From a virus: a DNA stretch of 27,883 nucleotides. Position numbers and translations under genes: made by a program. Positions 7,132-15,719 of this stretch are shown piece after piece. The number at the start of each line of letters is the position of its first letter. Positions within the stretch are counted from its first letter, which is position 1. The notes below the pieces were generated by a model that saw only the letters and a program-made list of their open reading frames with translations, was not told the DNA's origin and searched no databases. The stretch lies in the IMG/VR virus record IMGVR_UViG_3300000242_000120, positions 1 through 27,883 of that record, one strand, 5' to 3'.

Positions 7132-7566
7132 ATGAGTCTTTTGAAGAATGGTTTGAATCAAGAGTTTTACATGTGGATAGATGATGTTAGAAGAGCTTTT
7201 AGAAAAAAAGAAGAATTAGAAATAGAACTTAAGGAGTTTGAGAGAAGACTAAATGGTTATAATGCAGTTAGTTATGATTTGATAGGTGAGAAAAGTTCAA
7301 GTACCTGTAAAGAATCAAAATTATTAAGTTTATTGTCGAAAATAGAAGAAATAAATTTGAAGAAATTTCAATATCAGAAACTTATTAAAGAATATTTTTA
7401 TCTAATAGAGCGTTTAGACAATGATGATATCAGTATAATTCATCCTGATTTATTAAATTATAAAGTTTCACCATATTATAGTATTGAAAGAGTATCCAAA
7501 AATAAGAGACGTCTAGTAATTAACAGATTCGCAAGAATTTATTCTCTTTATAAAAACAGTCTATAA
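7132..7566 (+). CDS. Coiled-coil phage protein, possibly a DUF1492/ArpU-like regulator
   Basis: About 144 residues: a long charged coiled coil at about 20-50 and 60-95 (KKEELEIELKEFERRL; KIEEINLKKFQYQKLIKEY), then a short basic C-terminal part rich in arginine and lysine. This layout resembles the small late-transcription or DUF1492 regulators of Firmicutes phages, but I cannot see a clear sigma-region-4-like helix-turn-helix. The start is uncertain: AGAAAGG touches the ATG at 7132, so the TTG at 7141 is better spaced. The gene begins eight bases after the replication gene and is probably co-transcribed with it. Confidence 0.6.
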   Translation: MSLLKNGLNQEFYMWIDDVRRAFRKKEELEIELKEFERRLNGYNAVSYDLIGEKSSSTCKESKLLSLLSKIEEINLKKFQYQKLIKEYFYLIERLDNDDISIIHPDLLNYKVSPYYSIERVSKNKRRLVINRFARIYSLYKNSL

Positions 7567-7581
7567 TATCCTATTTTGTTG

Positions 7582-7590
7582 TGTTATAAT
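7582..7590 (+). promoter_or_regulatory. Extended -10 promoter of the restriction-modification operon
   Basis: TGTTATAAT is a consensus extended -10 about 58 bases before the restriction gene. No good -35 is present, which is usual for extended -10 promoters. The two palindromes that follow directly would overlap the start point of transcription. Confidence 0.6.
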
Positions 7591-7616
7591 AAAATCATGA
7601 TTTTACTGCAGTAAAA
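7591..7616. promoter_or_regulatory. Two overlapping perfect palindromes downstream of the promoter
   Basis: AAAATCATGATTTT (7591-7604) and TTTTACTGCAGTAAAA (7601-7616) are perfect dyads sharing four bases. They begin right after the -10, where a bound dimer would block initiation. Restriction-modification operons are often timed by controller proteins or by the methylase binding its own promoter, and this arrangement fits such an operator. A hairpin in the leader RNA is the alternative. Confidence 0.6.
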
Positions 7617-7647
7617 AAAACTTAGTTTGATAAGGAAGATGATATTG

Positions 7648-10635
7648 ATGAATAAAAATCAGTTTACAAGTGTTGTTAAGCATTTTGGGGAAAATATTCA
7701 ATACTACAAAAGTAAAAAAAACTCCTATAACGAAGATTCTTGTCGAATTGAGTATATTGATAAGTTGCTTTCTTTTTTTGGTTGGGATGTAAATAATGAA
7801 CAAAATGTTCAACCACAGTATAGAGAAGTTATTGTTGAAAAATTTGATGAAAACATGAATAGACCGGATTATACTCTTACGTATAGAGGTATTACAAAAC
7901 TTTTTATAGAAGCAAAAAAACCATCAGTGGATATTTTGAACTCAATAGATTCTATTATGCAGACCAGAAAGTATGGTTGGAATGCTAAACATAAGATTTC
8001 AGTTCTCACAAATTTTGAATTTCTTGTGATTTATGATACAAGCTTAGTACCTTTAAATAGTGATGATTTTTCAGTTGGACTTTTTAGAAAGTATCATTTC
8101 TCTGAGTATATATCTAAATATGATGAAATACATCAGTTACTCTCAAAACAGTCAATATATGACGGTTCATTTGATCTGCATTTATCAACACTGATTATCG
8201 AAAATGAGAGACACTATAAATATGTTGATGATTATTTTTTAGAAAAAATGAATAAATGGAGAATTAAAATTAGTAATGACTTATATGAAACAAACTCATC
8301 AAAATATTCTGATTTAGGATTTCTTAATGATTCTGTACAAAGATTTATTAATAAACTTGTATTCCTGAGGATTTGTGAGGACCGAAACCTTTCTAAATAT
8401 CATAAATTGAAGGACATATCTCAGATGAATGATAAACTGATAAACAGGTTAAATGAGTTGTTTATGGAAGCGGATTTAAAATATAATTCTGGACTATTTA
8501 AGTTGAATGAAATTACATTTGATTTATCAAACTACAATATAATGGAAATTATTGAAGATTTGTATTATCCACAAAGTCCTTATATGTTTAACATTATTGA
8601 ACCAAACATTCTTGGGAAAATATATGAAATGTTTTTAACGGAAAGTCTGGTTATTGATGGAAATAAAATAGTTTTAGCTAAGAAGAAAGAATGTATAAAT
8701 AGATCCATAGTAACAACACCAGTAGAAATCGTAAAATTTATGGTTGGAGATTCCTTAGGAAAAATTTTAGAAGGTAGAACTCCGGATGAAATACAAGAAA
8801 TGAAATTTGGTGATATTGCATGTGGATCAGGAATATTTTTAGAAGAAATTTTTGATTATATTTCCAACTTTTTTATTAATTGGTATCTATTAAATAAACC
8901 TGATATATTAGAATATTCAGACAGAGGATTGTATAAATTACCAATTAGTATAAAGAGAGATATCCTGAAAAATTGTATTTTTGGTATTGACATAGATTTA
9001 CAAGCTGTTGAAGTAACAAAGTTTTCATTGCTAATTAAATTACTAGAAGGTGAAACTAGAGCTACAATAGAAAATGATTTACCAATATTGCCTGTCATTG
9101 ATCTAAATATCCAATGTGGGAATTCTCTCATAGATGAAGGGCAATTATCCATATTTGAATTTAAACATTCTGATTTATATGAAATTGTACCTTTTAATTG
9201 GGAAAACATAGTTATTGATAAACCATTTGATTTAATTATTGGTAATCCGCCATATGTTAAAACAGAAGATATGCATAATTTATTAAACGAAGTTGAATTC
9301 AATGTCTACAGGGAATTTTACACATCAGCTTATAAACAGTTTGATAAGTATTTTATTTTTATAGAGAGGGCTATTAAACATTTAAATCAAGATGGATATT
9401 TGAGTTTTATAGTTCCTAATAAATTCCAGAAGATTGGATCTGGTTTGAAACTTCGAGAAATACTATCTGAAAACAAGCCATTAATTGAGATTTATGATTT
9501 TGGAGATACACAACTATTTAAAGATAAAACAATATATAGTTCAATTCTTACATATAAAAAATCATCCGATGACACTTTTGTATATAAAACAATAACCAAT
9601 TTGCATGATTTGCTAATAGGAAATTTTGTGTCCGAGACAAGGATGCGAGTTTCGAACTTAAATAATGATTTGTGGAGCTTTAACGCTGATATATATCTTA
9701 AAGAGATAAAAGACAAAGTGAAACCTATTACTAATTTCGTTGATATTTTTAATGGAATCCAAACTTCTGCGGAGAGACCTAAACCTATATATTGGTTTAC
9801 ATCTAATGAAATTTACTCATCAGATGAGTCAAATTACTATATTAGAAAGAATGGTAAATCATATAAAATTGAGAAAGAAATAACTAAAGATTATTTTAAA
9901 CCCGTGACTAAAGTTGAAAAAGGGTTAAATTCATACTCTAAATTAATTACTAACAAAGTAATAATTTTTCCATATAATAAAAGAGGAAAATTAATTAATC
10001 ATTTTGAATTTCAACAAGATTTTCCTGGTACATTTGAGTATTTGATGGATAATTACGAGAAACTTGTACCAAAACAAGTAAATCCAGAGATAGGTACTAG
10101 AGATGTACCAAGAGCAGATAATCAAACATGGTATCAATATGGTAGAACTCAAGGCTTAACAGCTTTTATTGATGTAAGAAAGCTTATTGTTGGTGTTTTA
10201 AGTAGAGAACCTATGTACATTATTGATGACGATGATATGCTAATTTCTTCTGGAGGAACTGCAGGGTATTGTGCAATCACTTTAAAAGATGATTGTCCTT
10301 ATTCTTTAGAATATATTCAAGCATGGTTATCTGCTTCAATTACAGAAAAAATAATAAGAGATTATGGCAGCCCATTTGAAGGAGGGTTTATTTCGAGAGG
10401 AACATCTGTTTTAAAAAAGATAAAAATTTATCCATTAGACTTAAATAATAGTGAGGATTATTCAATTCATGAATTTATTGTGTCTAACTCAAATGAAATA
10501 AGTCAAATTAATAACCTTTTGTCAATTGAAGATAATAGATTAAAGTGTAAAATTTTAGAGGATAGAAAGTTAAAACTTATAAAGGATATAGATGATACTA
10601 TAGTTAATATTTATCAGAGAGGACGAACAACATGA
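7648..10635 (+). CDS. Type IIG (Eco57I-like) restriction-modification fusion protein
   Basis: A 995-residue single-chain enzyme. The N-terminus is a PD-(D/E)XK nuclease: Asp74 (RPDY) and Glu88-Ala-Lys90 (FIEAKKP). The middle is a gamma-class adenine methylase with SAM motif DIACGSGIF (about 389-397) and catalytic GNPPYVK (about 532-538). The C-terminal third resembles a TaqI-like target-recognition domain. It should methylate and cut at one asymmetric site, with SAM as donor and often as cofactor for cutting. I place the start at the ATG at 7648, with AAGGAAG upstream; other starts at 7639 or 7645 are possible. The next gene overlaps by four bases. BREX PglX is an alternative for the methylase part, but no pglZ or brx gene is near and the nuclease motif is intact. 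Confidence 0.88.
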   Translation: MNKNQFTSVVKHFGENIQYYKSKKNSYNEDSCRIEYIDKLLSFFGWDVNNEQNVQPQYREVIVEKFDENMNRPDYTLTYRGITKLFIEAKKPSVDILNSIDSIMQTRKYGWNAKHKISVLTNFEFLVIYDTSLVPLNSDDFSVGLFRKYHFSEYISKYDEIHQLLSKQSIYDGSFDLHLSTLIIENERHYKYVDDYFLEKMNKWRIKISNDLYETNSSKYSDLGFLNDSVQRFINKLVFLRICEDRNLSKYHKLKDISQMNDKLINRLNELFMEADLKYNSGLFKLNEITFDLSNYNIMEIIEDLYYPQSPYMFNIIEPNILGKIYEMFLTESLVIDGNKIVLAKKKECINRSIVTTPVEIVKFMVGDSLGKILEGRTPDEIQEMKFGDIACGSGIFLEEIFDYISNFFINWYLLNKPDILEYSDRGLYKLPISIKRDILKNCIFGIDIDLQAVEVTKFSLLIKLLEGETRATIENDLPILPVIDLNIQCGNSLIDEGQLSIFEFKHSDLYEIVPFNWENIVIDKPFDLIIGNPPYVKTEDMHNLLNEVEFNVYREFYTSAYKQFDKYFIFIERAIKHLNQDGYLSFIVPNKFQKIGSGLKLREILSENKPLIEIYDFGDTQLFKDKTIYSSILTYKKSSDDTFVYKTITNLHDLLIGNFVSETRMRVSNLNNDLWSFNADIYLKEIKDKVKPITNFVDIFNGIQTSAERPKPIYWFTSNEIYSSDESNYYIRKNGKSYKIEKEITKDYFKPVTKVEKGLNSYSKLITNKVIIFPYNKRGKLINHFEFQQDFPGTFEYLMDNYEKLVPKQVNPEIGTRDVPRADNQTWYQYGRTQGLTAFIDVRKLIVGVLSREPMYIIDDDDMLISSGGTAGYCAITLKDDCPYSLEYIQAWLSASITEKIIRDYGSPFEGGFISRGTSVLKKIKIYPLDLNNSEDYSIHEFIVSNSNEISQINNLLSIEDNRLKCKILEDRKLKLIKDIDDTIVNIYQRGRTT

Positions 10636-12254
10636 AATTGAAATCAGAAATGACTGATAAAAAGTTAAGAGGTGTATATTATACACCTGAGAAATTAGCA
10701 AAATATATTGTAGAGAAGCTAGTTGACAAAGATACAACAAATAAAATATTAGAACCTAGTTGCGGAGATGGAGTTTTTATTGAAGCAATATCTGCAAACG
10801 AAGAGATATTAGATTACCATATTACCTCAGTTGAAATAGATGAAGATGAAATTAACAAACTGAATAAAAAGTATAACAAAAATCCTAAACACGAGATTAT
10901 TCATAGTGATTTCTTTAGATTCTATTTTGAAAAAAAAGAACACAAATATGATTTAGTCATAGGTAACCCTCCATACATAAGATATCAGTATCTAGATAAC
11001 GAACAGAGGGAAGAACTTTCTGAAATATTAAAGCACGAAGGAATGAAGTCCAACAAATTAATAAATGCTTGGGTAGGATTCACAGTAGCTTGTTCAACTA
11101 TGTTGAAAGAGAATGGAACCTTAATATTTGTTGTCCCTGCTGAGTTGCTGCAAGTAGTATATGCCAAAGATTTAAGAGAATTTTTATTAAAGAAATTTAA
11201 CGATATAACAATTGTAACTTTTTCAAAATTAATTTTTGATGAGATTGAACAGGAAACTGTAATATTGAAGTGTACCAACTCCAAAGAAAAGAAAGGTATT
11301 AGAGTTATTCAAGCAACAGACATTGCAGATTTTTCTCTGATTGATTTAGTTGATCACGAGTATATTGATGCTCCATGCTCAAAAGAGAAGTGGACTAAAT
11401 ATTTTACTAGTGCTGATGATATCAGAAAAATCAATAAAATTAAAGAAGATGCTCGTTTTCAAAAATTTTCCGATATTGCGAAGATTAATGTTGGAATCAC
11501 TACAGGTAACAATAAGTATTTTTCATTAGATAAGAAAACTGTAAATGAATATGATTTATTCAAAGTAAGTTACCCATTGATTGGAAGAAGTTTGCATGTA
11601 AGGGGTTTGCATTTCAAAACTAAAGACTATCTAGAAAATTATGAAAACAATAAGAAATCTAGATTGCTTGTATTTGAAGAAGATAGAACTAACTTGAACA
11701 ATCTTCAAAATAAATATATTTCGTTGGGTGAAGACAATAATGAGCATATAGGATACAAATGCTCTATTAGAGAAAATTGGTATCAAATACCATCGATTTG
11801 GATACCAGATGCATTCTTTTTGAGAAGAAACAACATTTATCCAAAGTTTGTATTAAATGAAATAGATGCATTATCAACAGATACAATGCATAGAATTGCT
11901 TTTAAGGACGGTATAAATAAAGAAAATGTTTTACTATCTTATTATAATAGTGTTTCTATGGCATTTACTGAGATGAATGGTAGAAGTTATGGTGGTGGTG
12001 TTCTAGAAATTTTGCCAAGTGAGGTTGGAGATATTCTTTTACCAAGGATTGAAGATTTACCAATTAATCTTCAAACGAAACTAATTAAAAAAATTGATAA
12101 GATAATTAGAGATACCAAAGATATCGAATTAGTTCTTGATATAGTTGATAATGAAATTTTAATAAATTATCTAGGCATATCAGAATCTGTATGCAAAGAT
12201 TTTAGAAATATATGGAAAAAGATGCAAAGCAGAAGATTAGGACGGGCAAGATAA
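10632..12254 (+). CDS. Adenine-specific DNA methyltransferase (Eco57I/TaqI family)
   Basis: 540 residues. An N-terminal GVYYTPEKLA segment precedes motif I LEPSCGDGVF (about 40-49) and motif IV GNPPYIRYQ (Asn112-Tyr115), giving a gamma-class N6-adenine methylase. The C-terminal half (about 260-480) looks like a target-recognition domain with KINVGITTGNNKYF. There is no nuclease motif. It overlaps the type IIG gene in an ATGA junction with GAGAGG nine bases before the ATG, so both are made together. Eco57I-type systems carry just such a second methylase, which modifies the strand the fusion enzyme does not. It is less likely to be an unrelated orphan methylase. Confidence 0.9.
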   Translation: MKLKSEMTDKKLRGVYYTPEKLAKYIVEKLVDKDTTNKILEPSCGDGVFIEAISANEEILDYHITSVEIDEDEINKLNKKYNKNPKHEIIHSDFFRFYFEKKEHKYDLVIGNPPYIRYQYLDNEQREELSEILKHEGMKSNKLINAWVGFTVACSTMLKENGTLIFVVPAELLQVVYAKDLREFLLKKFNDITIVTFSKLIFDEIEQETVILKCTNSKEKKGIRVIQATDIADFSLIDLVDHEYIDAPCSKEKWTKYFTSADDIRKINKIKEDARFQKFSDIAKINVGITTGNNKYFSLDKKTVNEYDLFKVSYPLIGRSLHVRGLHFKTKDYLENYENNKKSRLLVFEEDRTNLNNLQNKYISLGEDNNEHIGYKCSIRENWYQIPSIWIPDAFFLRRNNIYPKFVLNEIDALSTDTMHRIAFKDGINKENVLLSYYNSVSMAFTEMNGRSYGGGVLEILPSEVGDILLPRIEDLPINLQTKLIKKIDKIIRDTKDIELVLDIVDNEILINYLGISESVCKDFRNIWKKMQSRRLGRAR

Positions 12255-12273
12255 AACATATCTAAACATCATA

Positions 12274-12308
12274 TACCGGTAATACTAGTGAGCGGTGCAG
12301 TCATAGAG
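12274..12308 (+). repeat. 35-bp direct repeat, copy 2
   Basis: Matches 6266-6300 in the same orientation at 32 of 35 positions. It lies 19 bases after the methylase stop and about 100 bases before the ATPase gene, so the two copies bracket about 6 kb that include the replication protein and the whole restriction-modification pair. In this copy the second ACCGGT is changed to AGCGGT, weakening the inner stem possible in copy 1. A small GGCTA/TAGCC hairpin follows at 12314-12327. Confidence 0.75.
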
Positions 12309-12356
12309 AAAAAGGCTAGAATTAGCCAAACTGAAAATTCTATTTAAATTACTCAA

Positions 12357-12389
12357 AAAGTGCTACAATATTAATGTAGTACTTTTTTT
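12357..12389 (+). terminator. Terminator after the restriction-modification operon
   Basis: Eleven-base arms AAAGTGCTACA (12357-12367) and TGTAGTACTTT (12375-12385), with one G-T pair and a seven-base loop, run into further T. It separates the restriction-modification pair from the ATPase gene. Confidence 0.75.
12361..12369 (+). promoter_or_regulatory. Candidate extended -10 for the ATPase-nuclease operon
   Basis: TGCTACAAT is a near-consensus extended -10 lying inside the left arm of the terminator. Transcripts starting near 12376 would lack that arm and so escape termination. No clear -35 is present; the call rests on the absence of any better promoter between the terminator and the ATPase gene. 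Confidence 0.35.
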
Positions 12390-12414
12390 ATAATCAAAAA
12401 GGGAGATGGAAAAA

Positions 12415-14625
12415 ATGGGAATAGAAATCAATTTTAATAATCCAGATACTAATAAACCTATTTCACTAAATATCGAAAAAGAATTAACATTCATTTATGG
12501 TGGTAATGGTACTGGAAAAACTACTCTGAGTAGACAGCTAAATCAGAAAGAACATGCAGTTTTCAATACTGATTTTGTTAATAAAAATGTTTTTGTTATA
12601 GGTGATACTGGAGCAAAATGTGATGCAAAGAACAAAGAAAAATTTTCTGAACTTTTTCTTGGAGAAGATGCTGTAAAATTAGCTAGAGAAGTAGTAGATA
12701 TGAAAGAGAAAAATAAAATATATATAAAGCTAAAAGAAACTAGTCAGAAAGATATGAATTCAATATTAAGAGAAAACAGTTTAAACATAATTGGTGATTT
12801 TTCTGAACTATTCAAAAAGATAAAATATGAGTTTACTTTCGATTACAAGATTGAACCTACTAAACTATTAGAGACATTTAAGTTAAATAGTACTCTTAAA
12901 ACAAGTATTAAAGATGATGACGAATATGAGAAAAACTATAAAATGTTTAAAGATTTTAGTATTCGAGTAAAAGTAAGAAGCACAATTGAGGAAGATGTAG
13001 TTTTAAAAAGTATTTTCGTTGATGAGAAGTTTGATTTTTTAGAATTTCAACTTAATAACTATTTAAGCTATATGAATGAACTTGAATCATTGGAAAAATC
13101 ATTTTCATCACATGGAAAGACGTCGGAAGTCAAGAACTGGGTTAAATCAGGGTTAGATTTACATAAAGGCAAAAGCAATTGCATTTTGTGTGAAAACACA
13201 AATATTAATGATCAATTAAATCAATGGAAAGAGCGTTTAGAAAATAAACATATTGAAAATAAAAGATTACTTTTAAATCAAATTAAAGATGTTGTTAAAT
13301 CATTAGATAAGATTGTTGTAAATAAAGATTTATATGAAATAGTTACTGAGAAGATTGTTAATACTGCTGTAAGAATCAAGGATAAATTTGTTGAGTATTC
13401 TTCACTAATTTCTAAAAATAAATTTTTACAAATAAAACACATTGATATTGAAAAAGATGATATTTGGAGAGAACAACAGACAATAATTAATGAATTAAGT
13501 AATTATCAAATTAATAAACATCTAAAGAGCTTGATATTCTATAGTGATTTTAGTGATTTATTTGAAATTAAGATGAATGAAATAATTGCCCTTTCAAAAA
13601 AAGAAAATCAAGATTACGCTGATAAAACAGCAAAAGTGATTAATGATATTTCTACTAAATTGGGATTTGATAAAGATATTAAAATTGAGTTAGATAACAG
13701 AGGTGCAATGCCGAAAATAAGTCTTGGGGCTGATAACAAAACAAGAAATATCGCTAACTATAGTGAAGGGCAAAGACATAAATTAGCCCTTTCAATCTTT
13801 TTTGCAAATTTATTGGGCAACGAAAATGATTATGATATTTTACTATTAGATGACCCTGTAATTTCATTAGATGTTTTTGCTTATCATGCAATTAAAGTGA
13901 TTCTTTTAGACAAAGAAATAGTAGAAAGAAGAAAGAAACTAGTAATTTTAACTCATAATATACATTATTTATATGTGCAAATGTCTAATATTTTAGACAG
14001 CGATGTCTTGAGAGAATTAACTGCATTATATGAATTAACACCTTATCAAATTATTAATGTTGAACCTGAACTTCTCAAATTTGATGATATTTTATTATTT
14101 ACAAGCCTTTTAAACAATTTGAACGATATTGAGGATTTATCCCTTACATATTGGTTATCGTCAAAAATTGGTAGAATCTTTTTAGATTTAAAATTAAGAA
14201 TGTCAGGAATTAGTTCAAAAGGTGTTCCAAACACAGAGATAAGAGAATTGGTATTACCAATTGAATTAGAAGAAGCATTATCAAAGAAATTTTCAAGATT
14301 AGCTAAATTATGCAAAAAGAAAACAGTTTATGTAAAAACTGCAGTGGAGGCAATTACTATTCTAACTGATGTCATTCGTTTGTTGGAGTTTCCTCAGATA
14401 TTTGATTTAGAGAATTTAAATATTTATGATAATGAATTAGAATTGCCCTTAAATTCATTTCCAAATGCAAAAGAGCTTAAGCAAGAAATTGCATTATTTG
14501 CTAAAAAGATTAATTTTCCTGAGCAAGATACTCCTCAACTAGAGGAATTACAAAATTATATAAATCATCCAAGACATCAAATAACAGAAAGTATTTTTGG
14601 TATAAGATCTTCAAAAGAATATTAA
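12415..14625 (+). CDS. AAA_13-family SMC-like ATPase with zinc-hook motif (RloC/PrrC-like)
   Basis: 736 residues. The Walker A is GGNGTGKTT (29-37). Two coiled-coil arms flank a CILC motif (Cys256, Cys259), a Rad50-type zinc hook. The signature YSEGQRHKLALS (about 449-460), Walker B DILLLDDP and H-loop ILTHNIH follow. The last ~220 residues form an all-helical domain ending near NHPRHQ. The head-hook-head order is that of RloC, whose C-terminus is a tRNA anticodon nuclease, but I cannot identify the nuclease triad here. AAGGGAG lies nine bases before the ATG at 12415 and would overlap an ATG at 12406, so I choose 12415. The RAMA nuclease follows after 18 bases, so the ATPase may be its partner or regulator. 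Confidence 0.85.
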   Translation: MGIEINFNNPDTNKPISLNIEKELTFIYGGNGTGKTTLSRQLNQKEHAVFNTDFVNKNVFVIGDTGAKCDAKNKEKFSELFLGEDAVKLAREVVDMKEKNKIYIKLKETSQKDMNSILRENSLNIIGDFSELFKKIKYEFTFDYKIEPTKLLETFKLNSTLKTSIKDDDEYEKNYKMFKDFSIRVKVRSTIEEDVVLKSIFVDEKFDFLEFQLNNYLSYMNELESLEKSFSSHGKTSEVKNWVKSGLDLHKGKSNCILCENTNINDQLNQWKERLENKHIENKRLLLNQIKDVVKSLDKIVVNKDLYEIVTEKIVNTAVRIKDKFVEYSSLISKNKFLQIKHIDIEKDDIWREQQTIINELSNYQINKHLKSLIFYSDFSDLFEIKMNEIIALSKKENQDYADKTAKVINDISTKLGFDKDIKIELDNRGAMPKISLGADNKTRNIANYSEGQRHKLALSIFFANLLGNENDYDILLLDDPVISLDVFAYHAIKVILLDKEIVERRKKLVILTHNIHYLYVQMSNILDSDVLRELTALYELTPYQIINVEPELLKFDDILLFTSLLNNLNDIEDLSLTYWLSSKIGRIFLDLKLRMSGISSKGVPNTEIRELVLPIELEEALSKKFSRLAKLCKKKTVYVKTAVEAITILTDVIRLLEFPQIFDLENLNIYDNELELPLNSFPNAKELKQEIALFAKKINFPEQDTPQLEELQNYINHPRHQITESIFGIRSSKEY

Positions 14626-14643
14626 GAACGAAGGGGAGATAAT

Positions 14644-15630
14644 ATGTACACATTGAAAGATAATAAAGTGTCGAAAATTGAAAGAACTACTTTTTTTGCA
14701 TTAGGAATGACTGAAAATGACATAGAAGAACTTTTGAGAAATAGCATTGATATGCTTTGTGATGATGAAGAATCGTTGTTGATTATAGGAAGACAAGTGA
14801 AAAATGAGAGATTAGGAAGAAGTGATTTGACTGCTATAGATAACAATGGTAAAGTTGTTTTAATAGAAATAAAACGTGATAAAAAGGATATTAAGAGTAG
14901 AAAGGAAGCTTTTGAATTTCAGGCAATAAGATATGCAGCTAGCTATGCGACAATTGAATCAGTAGAAGAACTAGTTAAAAAAGTATATGCACCCTATATT
15001 GATAAGTATAAAATCGAGTTTAATATAGGTGAATTAACATCCTACGAATTAGGTATAAGAAAAATTAATGAATTCTTAAAGACAAATGATTCAGATGATA
15101 AATTTAACTTTAAACAAAGGATAATTCTAGTTGCATCTGAATTTGATGCTCAAACACTATCAGCAGTTGCGTGGTTAAACAGTAACAATGTTGATATAAG
15201 TTGTTTTGAGTTGATTCCATTCAAGTTTGGGGAAGAAGTTACATTACAGGCTGAGAAAATACTTCCATTAACAAAATATGATGATTATTATGTGAATCTT
15301 TTAGATAACTCTTCTCCTAATAAAGGAATGAAGAAACAAATAACTAGACGTTCACTTCCCAAAATTGATGCGATGCTGGATTGGGGTGTGATTAATGCTG
15401 GAGATATTATTAAGGCAAAAGGAACTGAAAACTCTGCAATACTTTTAGCTAATGGAAATGTTGATGTAAATGGAGAAGAAATGTCAATGCAAATCTGGCT
15501 GAAGGAAATATATGGTTGGTCAAGTGTACAAACCTATGCATTTGCTATTCATCAAGCAACTGGAAAACTTTTACAAGACCTAAGAGACGAGTATATGACT
15601 AAAAAGGCAACAGAAGTAATATCAGAATAG
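14644..15630 (+). CDS. PD-(D/E)XK nuclease fused to a RAMA domain
   Basis: 328 residues. The N-terminal half is a NucS/DUF91-like nuclease fold: GRSDLTAIDNNGKVVLIEIK with Asp61, Glu75 and Lys77, then Gln93 and Arg96-Tyr97 (EFQAIRYA), completing the usual active-site pattern. The C-terminal segment, about 236-318, matches the RAMA (restriction enzyme and adenine methylation associated) pattern: LDWGVINAGD...AILLANGNVDVNG...IYGWSSVQTYAFAIHQATGKLLQDLRDEY. RAMA domains are predicted to recognise modified DNA. The protein is thus likely a modification-dependent or modification-guided nuclease. GAAGGGGAG lies before the ATG. It sits 18 bases after the ATPase gene and ahead of a terminator, making a two-gene unit. 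Confidence 0.82.
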   Translation: MYTLKDNKVSKIERTTFFALGMTENDIEELLRNSIDMLCDDEESLLIIGRQVKNERLGRSDLTAIDNNGKVVLIEIKRDKKDIKSRKEAFEFQAIRYAASYATIESVEELVKKVYAPYIDKYKIEFNIGELTSYELGIRKINEFLKTNDSDDKFNFKQRIILVASEFDAQTLSAVAWLNSNNVDISCFELIPFKFGEEVTLQAEKILPLTKYDDYYVNLLDNSSPNKGMKKQITRRSLPKIDAMLDWGVINAGDIIKAKGTENSAILLANGNVDVNGEEMSMQIWLKEIYGWSSVQTYAFAIHQATGKLLQDLRDEYMTKKATEVISE

Positions 15631-15719
15631 ATTTATATACTGTGCTCAGTGCAGGTAGACAAAAGTTGACAAATCAAGTATGCTTTAAATATCGTGGATA
15701 AATATAATTTACGATGAGA

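Noticed and set aside
7648-12254. BREX (PglX-like) or DISARM system
   Set aside because: The methylases could recall PglX, but the first protein has an intact PD-(D/E)XK motif, and no pglZ, brx, drm or helicase gene is present.
6266-12308. CRISPR array
   Set aside because: Only two repeat copies 6 kb apart with genes between; no regular spacers and no cas genes.
12252-12354. Stop-codon readthrough extending the methylase into the repeat
   Set aside because: The repeat frame is in phase with the methylase stop, but a one-in-three coincidence is enough to explain it and copy 1 has no such relation to its upstream gene.
15666-15708. Promoter for the HTH-methylase operon
   Set aside because: TTGACA and TATAAT are 31 bases apart, and a terminator follows before the gene, so no convincing pair is formed.
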